64,000 nucleotides of DNA from Caballeronia glathei. Lineage in GTDB: Bacteria > Pseudomonadota > Gammaproteobacteria > Burkholderiales > Burkholderiaceae. The notes under the pieces were generated by a model, which was given only the letters and a program-made list of their open reading frames with translations, made no database searches and had not been told where the DNA came from. Position numbers and translations under genes: made by a program. Shown here one piece after another: positions 53,183 through 62,283 of this stretch; the first letter of the stretch is position 1, and each line of letters starts with the position of its first letter. The stretch is from positions 30,399 through 94,398 of the forward strand of contig NZ_JFHC01000029.1 of assembly GCF_000698595.1 (NCBI RefSeq). Direction: 5' to 3'.

Positions 53183-54022
53183 ATGAACAACGGTAGCTCG
53201 AACCAGCGGATACGGATTGAACGCCGCAGCGCCGCGCACTGGCGTGTGATCCTCGACCACCCGCCTTTCAATATATTCGGACCGGAATCCATTCCGCCGT
53301 TGAATGCGGTCATGACAGCGCTCGAGACGGATCCGGACGTGAAGGTGGTGGTGTTCGAAAGCGCGGTCCCTGGATTTTTCCTCACGCACTATGATTTCAC
53401 CCGCCCACTCGAGGACACGACCAGCATGCCGCCGGGTCCGACTGGCATGCCGCCGCTGCCGGATATGCTGGCACGTCTGGGCAGGGCGCCGGTCGTCTCG
53501 ATCGCCCTGATCAGAGGACGCGCGACAGGCGTTGGCAGCGAACTGGCTCTGGCCAGTGACATGCGCTTCGCCAGCCGCGAAAAAGCGCTCCTGTCACAGT
53601 GGGAAGTCGGCGCGGCCCTGGTTCCAGGCGGAGGTCCGATGGTTCGCCTGTCACGGCTGATAGGGCGCGGACGCGCACTTGAAGTGCTGACGAGTGGCGA
53701 GGATATCGACGGTGAGTTGGCGGAGCGCTACGGCTACGTCAATCGGTCCTTCCGCGACAGCGAACTCGACGCTTTCGTCGAGGCTCTTGCATCGAGAATC
53801 GCTTCGTTCGACAAGGAGGCGCTCGCCGCGATCAAGCATCAGGTGAACATCGCGACGCTGCCACCGGATGCCGCGGTCGCTCCGGAGTGGGACGCCTTCA
53901 TTGCATCCGTTGGCCGACCGCAGGCCCAGCAGAAGATCGCTCAACTCATGGATCTCGGGTTGCAGACAAAGCACGATGTCGAGGCGAGGCTCGGCTATTA
54001 CATCGGCACTTTGGCACGCTAG
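53183..54022 (+). CDS. Enoyl-CoA hydratase/isomerase-family (crotonase) protein
   Basis: 279 residues. Crotonase fold: an oxyanion-hole segment SIALIRGRATGVGSELALASD and a second region SQWEVGAALVPGGGPMVRL with an acidic residue near the family's Glu. The first oxyanion-hole region (AVPGFFLTHYD) departs from the usual SGxxFSAGxD, which leaves the reaction uncertain. It probably acts on a CoA ester. It lies downstream of the DJ-1-like gene. Confidence 0.82.
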   Translation: MNNGSSNQRIRIERRSAAHWRVILDHPPFNIFGPESIPPLNAVMTALETDPDVKVVVFESAVPGFFLTHYDFTRPLEDTTSMPPGPTGMPPLPDMLARLGRAPVVSIALIRGRATGVGSELALASDMRFASREKALLSQWEVGAALVPGGGPMVRLSRLIGRGRALEVLTSGEDIDGELAERYGYVNRSFRDSELDAFVEALASRIASFDKEALAAIKHQVNIATLPPDAAVAPEWDAFIASVGRPQAQQKIAQLMDLGLQTKHDVEARLGYYIGTLAR

Positions 54023-54586
54023 TCCGAACGGGATGGTCTTGAATGCGAGAGATCGGGTGGGGCACATGAGCATGGTCGATATCGGGGCGGGGTAGGAGTT
54101 CTCCAGCCCATGCCCTGTCGAAAAGCAAAATACTGACCTGCTGCAGGTAAGCCGGTTGCATTTGGCCCGACCTTCCTGACAATCGCTCACGAAACGATTC
54201 GGCTCGAACAATCGCGCGGCATGCCCCTGCCGACGTGGGCATCAGGCGCGCGCCAGGCGCCGCCGCGTCGATCTCGCGCATCGAATTGATGCATTGGATA
54301 TCCATGATCCATGCGCGAAACGGCGTTAGCCTTTGGAACACCGCCGGATCCCTTGCGTGGTAGCCTGTTTTCGGCGTGGCGTGTTGGCGGGCAAGCCCGC
54401 TTGCTCCGCGCGCTTTTGCTCTGTCTGCCTCGACGCCGTCGCGACACGTCCGGCTCTTTGCGTTGTACGGGTCTGCGCCTCGCCGTCTTCCGAGGCATCG
54501 AGGTTGGCAAGCGGATGTCATATCCGAAAACGGCAAGCGAGTGAATTCCCCGCCGGAGTCAGCAGAGGAGGACGAGGAGCCTCATC
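54023..54586. other. Intergenic region upstream of the hybrid kinase gene
   Basis: About 564 bases. It includes a GCGGGC-AA-GCCCGC hairpin (54387-54400) and a GGAG sequence before the kinase start. Long frames here lack recognisable similarity; the minus-strand frame (about 54180-54340) could be a decayed gene but cannot be named. Confidence 0.4.
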
Positions 54587-57500
54587 ATGGATCCCACTGG
54601 ATTTCAGCTCGAGCCGCTCCATGACGACGGCGAGTTACTGCTGTGTCGCGCCCTGCGACCCGGCACTGCCGTTTCGGTGCTGGCGCTGGTCGCCACGCGC
54701 CCGGCGTCGCAAAGCATTACGCGCCTCGAGCACGAGTACGCATTGGCCTCGACGCTGGACGCCGCCTGGGCCGCCCAGCCGCTCGCACTGGATCTGGGCA
54801 GAGTGCCTCCGATGCTGATACTCGACGACGACGGCGGAGATCCTCTCATCCGCATGCTCGGCCGTCCCCTCGAATTCACTCGCTTCTTGCGTATTGCGGT
54901 CAACCTCGCGAGAGCAGTCAGTCATGTTCATGCGAGCGGTCTCATCCACAAGGACATCAAGCCGGCCAACGTGCTCGTCGACGATGACTGCAACGTTCGG
55001 CTTACCGGCTTCGGCATCGCTTCGCAGCTTTCACACGAACATCAGCCCCCGGCACCACCGGAAATCATCGCCGGCACCTTTGCGTACATGGCGCCCGAGC
55101 AGACAGGCCGCATGAACCGCACGATCGACGCGCGCAGCGACCTTTACTCGCTGGGCATCACACTGTACGAGATGCTGACCGGGCGGCTGCCTTTCACGGC
55201 GTCGGATGCGATGGAATGGATTCATTGCCACATTGCCCGCAGGCCGGCACCGCCGGGAGAACATGTCGTCGGCATCCCTGCGCCGGTCGAGCAGATCGTT
55301 CTAAGGCTGCTTGCGAAGACCGCGGAGAATCGCTATCAGACGGCCTCGGGTGTGGAGGCCGATCTCCGGTCATGTCTCGCTGCATGGGAGGCGAGCAGTG
55401 AGATTCCTCCGTTTCCGCTGGGCGCACACGACGTGTCGGATCGGCTGCTGATCCCTGAAACGCTGTATGGACGCGAGGCCCAGATCGAAGCCATCGTTGC
55501 TGCGTTCAACCGCGTGGTGACGGGCGGTGCGGCGGAACTGGTCCTCATCTCGGGTTACGCGGGCATCGGCAAGTCGTCGGTCGTGAACGAACTGCACAAG
55601 GTGCTGGTGCCGCCGCGCGGCCTTTTCGCGTCCGGCAAGTTCGACCAGTACAAGCGCGACATTCCTTATGTGCCGCTGGCGCAAGCGTTCCAGTCGCTCG
55701 TGCGCGACCTGTTGAGCAAGAGCGACGCGGAGGTCGACCCATGGCGGCGTGCTCTTTTGGAAGCGTTGGCCCCGAACGGCCAGCTGATCGTGAATCTGAT
55801 CCCGGAGGTGGCGCTGATCATCGGCGAGCAGCCGCACGTTCCGGCGCTTCCGCCACAGGAGGCACAAAATCGCTTCCAGATCGTGTTCCGTCGCTTCCTT
55901 GGTGTTTTCGCGCAGCGGGAGCATCCACTCGCGTTGTTCATCGACGACCTGCAATGGGTCGACACAGGGACGCTCGACTTGCTCAGGCATCTGGTCACGC
56001 ATGCGGACCTGAAGCACGTTCTGCTCGTCGGTGCCTATCGGGACAACGAGGTGGACGAGGCGCACCCGCTTGCGCGCACGCTCGAAGCGATCAGCAACGA
56101 TGGCGGGAAGGTACAGCAGATTGTGCTCGAGCCGCTCGGGCCCGACAGCGTCGCGCAGCTGGTGGCTGATTCGCTTCATTGCTCCCGCGCGACGGCAGCG
56201 CCGCTCGCGCAGCTCATTCGGGAAAAGACGGGCGGCAATCCGTTCTTCGCGATCCAGTTTCTGACGGCGCTCACGGAGGAGGCGCTGCTCGCGTTCGACC
56301 ACGGCGCCGCGGTGTGGACATGGGACCTGCCGCGCATACGTGCGAAGGGCTTCACCGAGAACGTTGCCGACCTCATGGCAGCGAAGCTCAGCCGCCTGCC
56401 CGCCGCAACGCGCGAAGCGTTGAGCCAGCTCGCGAGCCTCGGCAACGTCGCCGATATCGACACGCTGACGCTCGTCCACGGGGAATCCGGGGAGTCGATA
56501 CGCGCGAAGCTGTGGGTAGCGGTACGGGCGGGCCTCGTCTTTCACGTGGACGGTGCCTGTGCCTTCGCGCACGATCGAGTGCGGGAAGCGGCCTATGCGC
56601 TCATCGCGGTCGATGAGCGCGCCGCCACCCATTTGCGCATCGGCCGGGCGCTCGCATCGCGGACGGCGCCTGAAGCGCTCGAAGAGACGATCTTCGATAT
56701 CGTCAACCACCTCAATCGCGGCGCCACGCTGATCACGACCGACGCGGAGCGCGAGCAGACCGTCGCGCTGAACCTCGTCGCGGGGCGGCGCGCGATGAGG
56801 TCGACGGCCTACGCATCGGCTCGCAGCTATCTGGCGCAAGGTGCCGCGCTGCTGCCCCCCGACGCCTGGACGCAACGCTATCAGAGCACCTTCGACCTGT
56901 ACCTGGCCTTCTCCGAGTGCGAGTATCTTGCCGGCGACTTCACGGACGCGGACGCACTGTTCGACATGATGCTCGAACGGGCGCGCTCCAATCTCGATCG
57001 CGCAAAGGTGTTCAGTCTGCGCATGGCGCTGTACCAGGTCGCCGGCAAATATGACGAGAGTTTCGACGTCGCGCGCGATGCGCTCCGCGATTTCGGCATG
57101 CACCTTCCCCATTCCGATCGGGAGGTCGGGGTAGCAGTCGACGCGGTGTTGCGGGAAATTCCGGCCAATCTCGCGGGGCGGGCCATCGGCGAACTGGTCG
57201 AGGCGCCGGTGGCGACGGACCCGGCGACACGAGCGATCATCGATCTTCTCGTCGAAGCCATGCCCTGCGCCTTCATCGCGCGGCCTGCGTTCTATCCGCT
57301 CATCACCCTGAAGGCGGTCAACCTCTCCCTGCTGTACGGCAATACCGACAGATCGAGCTTCGCTTACGGCAATTACTCGCTGATGCTGGTTTCCAGCATC
57401 GGCGACATCCCCTCCGCGGTGCAGTTTTCCGAAATGTCCCTGCGCCTGAACGAGAAGTTCGGCAACCGGCGCTTCTATGGAAAGCTGCTTCATCTGCACG

Positions 57501-60500
57501 GCAACCACATCAATTTCTGGCGACGCCACATCGTGACCGACATGCCCATTCTGGAACGCGCGAGCGTCGCGTGTCTGGAGGTGGGCGATCTGGTGTTTGC
57601 CGGCTACCTCGCATTCACGACGGTGTGGCAGGCAATCGAACGAGGATCTGTTCTCGAGGACGTGCAGACGCTATCGGAAAAGTACGCCGCGTTCGCCCGG
57701 CAGAGCCGCAACGACGCCGTCCACGAGACGATTCGCCTCGAACAGCAATTCGTCGCGAGCCTTCGGGGCAGAACGAGCGAAGCGCTCACGCTGGGCGACC
57801 AGACGTTCGACGACGAAGCCTGCTTCGAGGCCATCGTCAAGGCGAACTTCGGCTGCGGTATCGTCTTCCATCACATCATGAAGTTGATGCTCGCCTTTCT
57901 CGATGGCCGGTATCCCGATGCGCTGAACGCCGCGGCAGAAGCCGAGCCCGTGCTCGGTGCCGCCATGGCGCTGCCGATCGAGCCGACCTATCACTTCTTC
58001 CATGCGCTCACGCTGGCGGCGCTCTATCCAGGCGCAGCCGCCGAACAACAGCAGGCGTGGGCGCGCATTCTCGACGTCACGGTGAAGAAGTTCGAATCGT
58101 GGACCGGGCACTGTCCCGAGAATTTCCGCCATCGTCATGCGCTGGTCCTGGCGGAGTTTGCACGTATCGAAGGCCGCGATTCAGAAGCCATGCATCATTA
58201 CGAAGAAGCGATACGCTCGGCCCGCGAGCACGGATTCATTCAGTACCAGGCGCTGGCTTACGAACTGGCCGCGCGGTTTCATGCGGACCGTGGTCTCGAA
58301 ACAATCGCCGATACCTATCTTTTCAATGCACGGTCCTGCTACGAACGCTGGGGGGCAAAGGGCAAGGTTCGTCAATTGGCGCGTGTATATGCGCAGTTGC
58401 GCCACGACCCATCGAGCCATGACGGCACGATCGCAACGTCCAACGAGCAACTGGACCTTGCCACGGTCGTGAACGTGTCGCGAGCGATCTTCAGCGGCAT
58501 CGACCTGAACGAACTGATCCACACGCTCATGGTGCTCGCGCTCGAACACGCGGGCGCGAACCGCGGCTTGCTGATCCTCAGGCGAGCCAACGCCATGCGT
58601 ATCGAAGCGGAAGCGACGACGGCGAAAGACGCTGTCGAGGTCCGCTTGCCGAGAATGCCTGCTACCGGTGACGACCTGCCCGAATCTGTTCTGCGCTACG
58701 TCATACGGACCCGGGACAGCCTGTTGCTCGATGACGCATCGGCTCAGAGCCCGTTTTCGTCGGACGAGTATATTCGCCGTCACGACTGCCGTTCGATTCT
58801 CTGCCTGCCGCTCGTCAAGCAGACCAGACTGATCGGCGTGCTGTACCTCGAGAACAACCTGAGCTCGGACGTGTTCACGCCCGCCCGTGCCGCCGTGCTG
58901 CGCCTGCTGGCGTCGCAGGCCGCCATGTCGCTCGAAACCGCACGTCTTTACGCCGACTTGCAGGACGCGGAAGCCTTGCTCGCCGACGCCCAGCGGCTCA
59001 GCCACACGGGCAGCTTCGACTGGCACGTGACGAGTGGCGAACTTTTCTGGTCGAAAGAGAGCTTCCGGATCTTCGGCTATGACCCGGGAACCGCGCCTAC
59101 CCTGGACACGATGCTTGCCCGCGTCCATCCGAACGACGTCATGTTCGTTCGCCTGGTATTCGATCGCGCGACGCACGACAGGCAAGCCTTCGACATCGAA
59201 CATCGGCTGCTGATGCCCGACGGCTCGGTCAGGCACCTGCAGGTGGTGGCGCACGTCGTAGTGGACGATCAAAGCCAGTTGCGGATATTGGGTGCGCTTA
59301 AGGACATCACCGTGCGCAAACAGGCCCATGCTGCGCTCGAGCGCAGCGAGCATCGTTATCGAAGCCTCTTTTTCGACATGCCGGTCGGCCTGTGGCAAAT
59401 CGAAGCCCAGCCCTTGATCACATTGCTCACGGAGTTGCGCTCGCAAGGAGTACAGGATCTGTCGAGCTACATCGACGATCATCCCGGCTGGCTGAACCGT
59501 GCGATGGAAATGCTTGTCGTCGAGGAGGTCAACCACCATGCGGCGCAGATGTTCGGCGCCAAGGACAGGAGCGCGTTGCTCGGCCCTCTGCCGTGGGTCT
59601 GGAGAGAGAGTCCCGGCACCTTTCGGCGCGCGCTCGAGAGCCGCTATTGCGGAGAAGCGATCTTCCAGGAAACGACCAAACTCGCAACGCTCGACGGTCG
59701 GATCATCGATGTCCTCTTCACCATCGCTCGCCCCGGTTCGGCAGCGGATCTGGGCATCGCGCTCATCAGCCTGGTCGACCTGACCGAGCGCATTCGCACC
59801 CAGGACATGTTGCAGCGGCTCCAGGCGGACTTCGCGCACGCTGCGCGTATCTCGATGCTGGGAGAGCTGACGGCTTCCATCGCGCACGAACTGAATCAGC
59901 CGCTTGCCGCAATCGCAATGAACAGCGCGGTCGGCATTCGATGGCTCGACCGCGCAGTTCCCGATGTCGGCGAGGCGCAGCGGATCAACCAGCGCATCGC
60001 CGTGGATGCGCGGCGCGCCGTGGATATCGTCGAACGCATTCGCGGGATGGCGCTGAGGCGATCTCCAACACGTACGGCCGCACCGCTCGACGAACTGATC
60101 GATGAGGCGCTCATTTTTCTGCATCAGGAGATCCACTCGCGAGGCGTCACCGTGTTGCGCCAGCGTGCCGCGGCCGCGCCTGTGGTGTTTGCCGACCGCA
60201 TCCAGCTGCAGCAGGTGATTGTCAACCTGATGGTCAATGCGATGCAGGCGATGGAACAGGCGGGAAGCCCCGAGCGCAAGATCACGATCCGTACCGAAAC
60301 GCCGGATGCCGCCACGGTTTTCTGCGCAGCCGAAGACAGCGGACCGGGCGTTGCCCCGGACGATCTCAACCGTCTCTTCCAGAGCTTTTTCACGACCAAG
60401 GAAAACGGCATGGGGATGGGCTTGCCGATCTGCCGCTCCATCGTCGATGCTCACGGCGGACGCATTGCAGCGGACAATGCGTCTGTCCACGGCGGTGCGC

Positions 60501-60544
60501 GCCTCTACTTCACGCTGCCTTCGGCGGGCGCCACCGCCTTATAA
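54587..60544 (+). CDS. Hybrid Ser/Thr-kinase-like, AAA ATPase, GAF, PAS, histidine kinase signalling protein
   Basis: 1985 residues. Domains in order: Ser/Thr-kinase-like (about 20-270) with HKD at 121-123 but GFG at 141-143 where DFG is expected; AAA ATPase with Walker A GYAGIGKS (323-330) and Walker B Asp453-Asp454; a long helical, TPR-like region (about 700-1270); GAF (about 1295-1456); two PAS domains (about 1465-1581 and 1585-1738); histidine kinase with phospho-acceptor His1767 (ASIAHELNQPL), N-box Asn1884 and G boxes EDSGPGV and GMGMGLPICRS. The histidine kinase looks intact. The N-terminal kinase lacks the Mg-binding Asp and is probably a pseudokinase. It has no membrane segment. FixJ-type response regulators commonly partner such proteins, and one starts at 63908. 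Confidence 0.93.
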   Translation: MDPTGFQLEPLHDDGELLLCRALRPGTAVSVLALVATRPASQSITRLEHEYALASTLDAAWAAQPLALDLGRVPPMLILDDDGGDPLIRMLGRPLEFTRFLRIAVNLARAVSHVHASGLIHKDIKPANVLVDDDCNVRLTGFGIASQLSHEHQPPAPPEIIAGTFAYMAPEQTGRMNRTIDARSDLYSLGITLYEMLTGRLPFTASDAMEWIHCHIARRPAPPGEHVVGIPAPVEQIVLRLLAKTAENRYQTASGVEADLRSCLAAWEASSEIPPFPLGAHDVSDRLLIPETLYGREAQIEAIVAAFNRVVTGGAAELVLISGYAGIGKSSVVNELHKVLVPPRGLFASGKFDQYKRDIPYVPLAQAFQSLVRDLLSKSDAEVDPWRRALLEALAPNGQLIVNLIPEVALIIGEQPHVPALPPQEAQNRFQIVFRRFLGVFAQREHPLALFIDDLQWVDTGTLDLLRHLVTHADLKHVLLVGAYRDNEVDEAHPLARTLEAISNDGGKVQQIVLEPLGPDSVAQLVADSLHCSRATAAPLAQLIREKTGGNPFFAIQFLTALTEEALLAFDHGAAVWTWDLPRIRAKGFTENVADLMAAKLSRLPAATREALSQLASLGNVADIDTLTLVHGESGESIRAKLWVAVRAGLVFHVDGACAFAHDRVREAAYALIAVDERAATHLRIGRALASRTAPEALEETIFDIVNHLNRGATLITTDAEREQTVALNLVAGRRAMRSTAYASARSYLAQGAALLPPDAWTQRYQSTFDLYLAFSECEYLAGDFTDADALFDMMLERARSNLDRAKVFSLRMALYQVAGKYDESFDVARDALRDFGMHLPHSDREVGVAVDAVLREIPANLAGRAIGELVEAPVATDPATRAIIDLLVEAMPCAFIARPAFYPLITLKAVNLSLLYGNTDRSSFAYGNYSLMLVSSIGDIPSAVQFSEMSLRLNEKFGNRRFYGKLLHLHGNHINFWRRHIVTDMPILERASVACLEVGDLVFAGYLAFTTVWQAIERGSVLEDVQTLSEKYAAFARQSRNDAVHETIRLEQQFVASLRGRTSEALTLGDQTFDDEACFEAIVKANFGCGIVFHHIMKLMLAFLDGRYPDALNAAAEAEPVLGAAMALPIEPTYHFFHALTLAALYPGAAAEQQQAWARILDVTVKKFESWTGHCPENFRHRHALVLAEFARIEGRDSEAMHHYEEAIRSAREHGFIQYQALAYELAARFHADRGLETIADTYLFNARSCYERWGAKGKVRQLARVYAQLRHDPSSHDGTIATSNEQLDLATVVNVSRAIFSGIDLNELIHTLMVLALEHAGANRGLLILRRANAMRIEAEATTAKDAVEVRLPRMPATGDDLPESVLRYVIRTRDSLLLDDASAQSPFSSDEYIRRHDCRSILCLPLVKQTRLIGVLYLENNLSSDVFTPARAAVLRLLASQAAMSLETARLYADLQDAEALLADAQRLSHTGSFDWHVTSGELFWSKESFRIFGYDPGTAPTLDTMLARVHPNDVMFVRLVFDRATHDRQAFDIEHRLLMPDGSVRHLQVVAHVVVDDQSQLRILGALKDITVRKQAHAALERSEHRYRSLFFDMPVGLWQIEAQPLITLLTELRSQGVQDLSSYIDDHPGWLNRAMEMLVVEEVNHHAAQMFGAKDRSALLGPLPWVWRESPGTFRRALESRYCGEAIFQETTKLATLDGRIIDVLFTIARPGSAADLGIALISLVDLTERIRTQDMLQRLQADFAHAARISMLGELTASIAHELNQPLAAIAMNSAVGIRWLDRAVPDVGEAQRINQRIAVDARRAVDIVERIRGMALRRSPTRTAAPLDELIDEALIFLHQEIHSRGVTVLRQRAAAAPVVFADRIQLQQVIVNLMVNAMQAMEQAGSPERKITIRTETPDAATVFCAAEDSGPGVAPDDLNRLFQSFFTTKENGMGMGLPICRSIVDAHGGRIAADNASVHGGARLYFTLPSAGATAL

Positions 60545-60847
60545 GGGTCGGCTCCGACGCAACGTGTCGTGGCGCAGGGTGTTAAGCGATCGGCGAAGAA
60601 TGCCGCCGATCCGATGCTGAAGAGGGCATACGACGGTATGAGCCGACCATGCGATGGTTTGCCAAACGTCAGTCAATGGTAGGGTGGTGCACGGGTGGCG
60701 CAATCGATAGGCTAGGTCCTGAGGTCGAGCCGAAGAGCGTAGCCGCTCAAGTGATAGAACCATCATCGCGGGACGGAAGGCCGCACCGCTTTGCGGCCCG
60801 ATCCACTGCTTCTGTGGGTGCATGTAACGTCACTATGGGAGTCTGCT
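60545..60847. other. Intergenic region upstream of ohr
   Basis: About 303 bases with no recognisable gene, hairpin or clear operator. It carries the promoter for ohr. Confidence 0.4.
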
Positions 60848-61273
60848 ATGACAATCGAAAAGGTGCTTTATGTCGGTCATGCTCGTGCCACCGGAGGCCG
60901 TGACGGCCGCGCGGTCGTCCCTGCAAGCGGACTGGATCTGAAGCTGACCACGCCGAAGGAACTGGGTGGACGAGGCGGAGAGGGCGCCAACCCGGAACAG
61001 CTGTTCGCTGCCGGCTACAGCGCGTGCTTCATCGGCGCAATGCAGTTCGTTGCCGCGCGCGAGAAGATCGCTATTCCCCCGGATACGTCGGTGGAGGGAA
61101 GCGTTGGCATCGGCCCCATTCCCGATGGCTTCGGAATTGAAGCCGAACTGAAAATTTCGCTGCCCGGCATGCCACGCGAAGCCGCGCAGGATCTCATCAA
61201 CAAGGCTCACAAGGTGTGTCCGTATTCAAACGCAACGCGAAACAACATCGACGTGACCCTTACGCTCGTCTAG
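60848..61273 (+). CDS. ohr: Ohr-family organic hydroperoxide reductase
   Basis: 141 residues with the OsmC/Ohr fold. Peroxidatic Cys60 is in FAAGYSACFIGAM and the resolving Cys124 in VCPYSNATR; Glu50 (ANPEQLF) and Arg18 fit the catalytic network. Ohr reduces organic hydroperoxides to alcohols using lipoylated proteins. The ATG at 60848 gives the family N-terminus. No MarR-type OhrR is adjacent; the next gene is a LysR regulator. Confidence 0.92.
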   Translation: MTIEKVLYVGHARATGGRDGRAVVPASGLDLKLTTPKELGGRGGEGANPEQLFAAGYSACFIGAMQFVAAREKIAIPPDTSVEGSVGIGPIPDGFGIEAELKISLPGMPREAAQDLINKAHKVCPYSNATRNNIDVTLTLV

Positions 61274-61285
61274 TACGCGTGGAGT

Positions 61286-61319
61286 GCATGCCGCCAGCGG
61301 CCAGACCGCTGCGGCATGC
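61286..61319. terminator. Long GC-rich hairpin downstream of ohr
   Basis: GCATGCCG-(C)-CAGCGG, loop CCAGA, CCGCTG-CGGCATGC: a 14-pair stem with one bulged C, beginning 12 bases after the ohr stop. It has no T-run. It probably separates ohr from the LysR gene. Confidence 0.6.
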
Positions 61320-61374
61320 GCCGTGGGTGACGCTTGCCGTGTGAAGTCGATGGCGCTTCGTATAGGTGCAAAAC

Positions 61375-62253
61375 ATGGACGTTGCGGATCTGAGAGTATT
61401 CGATGCGGTTGCCCGCAACGGAAGCATGAGCCGGGCCGCGATCGAACTCCACACGGTTCAGTCGAACGTCACAGGGCGGATCCGGTCATTGGAAGGAGAG
61501 GTCGGCGTTGCACTCTTTCTGCGTCATGTACGCGGGGTGAGCATGACGCCGGCCGGCAAGCGGATGCTTCCCTACGCCGCGCGGATCACGAAGCTTCTGG
61601 CGGACGCGCGCCTCGCTGCGCTGGATGACGGCCCTCCAAGCGGGACGCTTGCAATAGGGGCGCTCTGGACAATGGGGACACTGCAGCTTTCCCGGATACT
61701 CAGCGATTTTGCAAGCAGGTATCCGCAGGTTGCATTGTCGTTGACGACCGGCACGAGCCGCACCCTGGCGACCGCGGTCACCGAGTGCCGGCTCGATGGC
61801 GCGTTTGTCGCGGGGCCGCAAAATCATCCCGACCTCGAAGCCGAGACGATTTCTCGGGAAGAACTGGTTCTTGTGACACCGAGTGCCTTGCGCTCGTTGA
61901 AGCGGCTCGAATCCATTCAGAGCCTCAAAACGATCGTGTTCAGTCTGGGCTGTTCATATCGCCAGCGACTGGAGTCGCTACTCGCTGACATGGGCGTACG
62001 GACGGCGGCGGTTCTGGAATTCGGCTCGATGGATGCGATCATCTCGAGCGTTGCAGCCGGGATCGGGATCACGCTGCTGCCTAGAAGTGCCGTGTCGAAT
62101 GTGGCCGCGCAGAATCTCGTCGCAATCCATCCAATTGCTTCTGAAATGGCGCACGTCGAGACGCTCTTCATTCGACGACATGACGCCTACCTGTCGAGCG
62201 CGATGCTCGCCTTCGTTGAAGGCGCACGGTCAAAGGCGGGTCGTGCGGATTGA
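61375..62253 (+). CDS. LysR family transcriptional regulator
   Basis: 292 residues from the ATG at 61375. MDVADLRVFDAVARNGSMSR starts the winged helix, with HTVQSNVTGRIRSLEG as the recognition region. The sequence is strikingly close to the regulator at 44448 along its whole length, so the two arose by duplication. It lies 30 bases upstream of the alpha/beta hydrolase gene on the same strand and may regulate it. Confidence 0.9.
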   Translation: MDVADLRVFDAVARNGSMSRAAIELHTVQSNVTGRIRSLEGEVGVALFLRHVRGVSMTPAGKRMLPYAARITKLLADARLAALDDGPPSGTLAIGALWTMGTLQLSRILSDFASRYPQVALSLTTGTSRTLATAVTECRLDGAFVAGPQNHPDLEAETISREELVLVTPSALRSLKRLESIQSLKTIVFSLGCSYRQRLESLLADMGVRTAAVLEFGSMDAIISSVAAGIGITLLPRSAVSNVAAQNLVAIHPIASEMAHVETLFIRRHDAYLSSAMLAFVEGARSKAGRAD

Positions 62254-62283
62254 CAGAGGGCGGACAACCAGGAGCAAATCCAT

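Noticed and set aside
53946..54536. 196-codon minus-strand frame downstream of the crotonase gene
   Set aside because: It overlaps the crotonase C-terminus and shows no recognisable domain. A decayed gene is possible but cannot be supported.
55370..60490. Very long minus-strand open frames opposite the hybrid kinase gene (719 and 769 codons)
   Set aside because: They are shadows of the plus-strand gene in GC-rich DNA. The translations are Arg/Ala/His-rich with no recognisable motif, while the plus strand has complete kinase domains.
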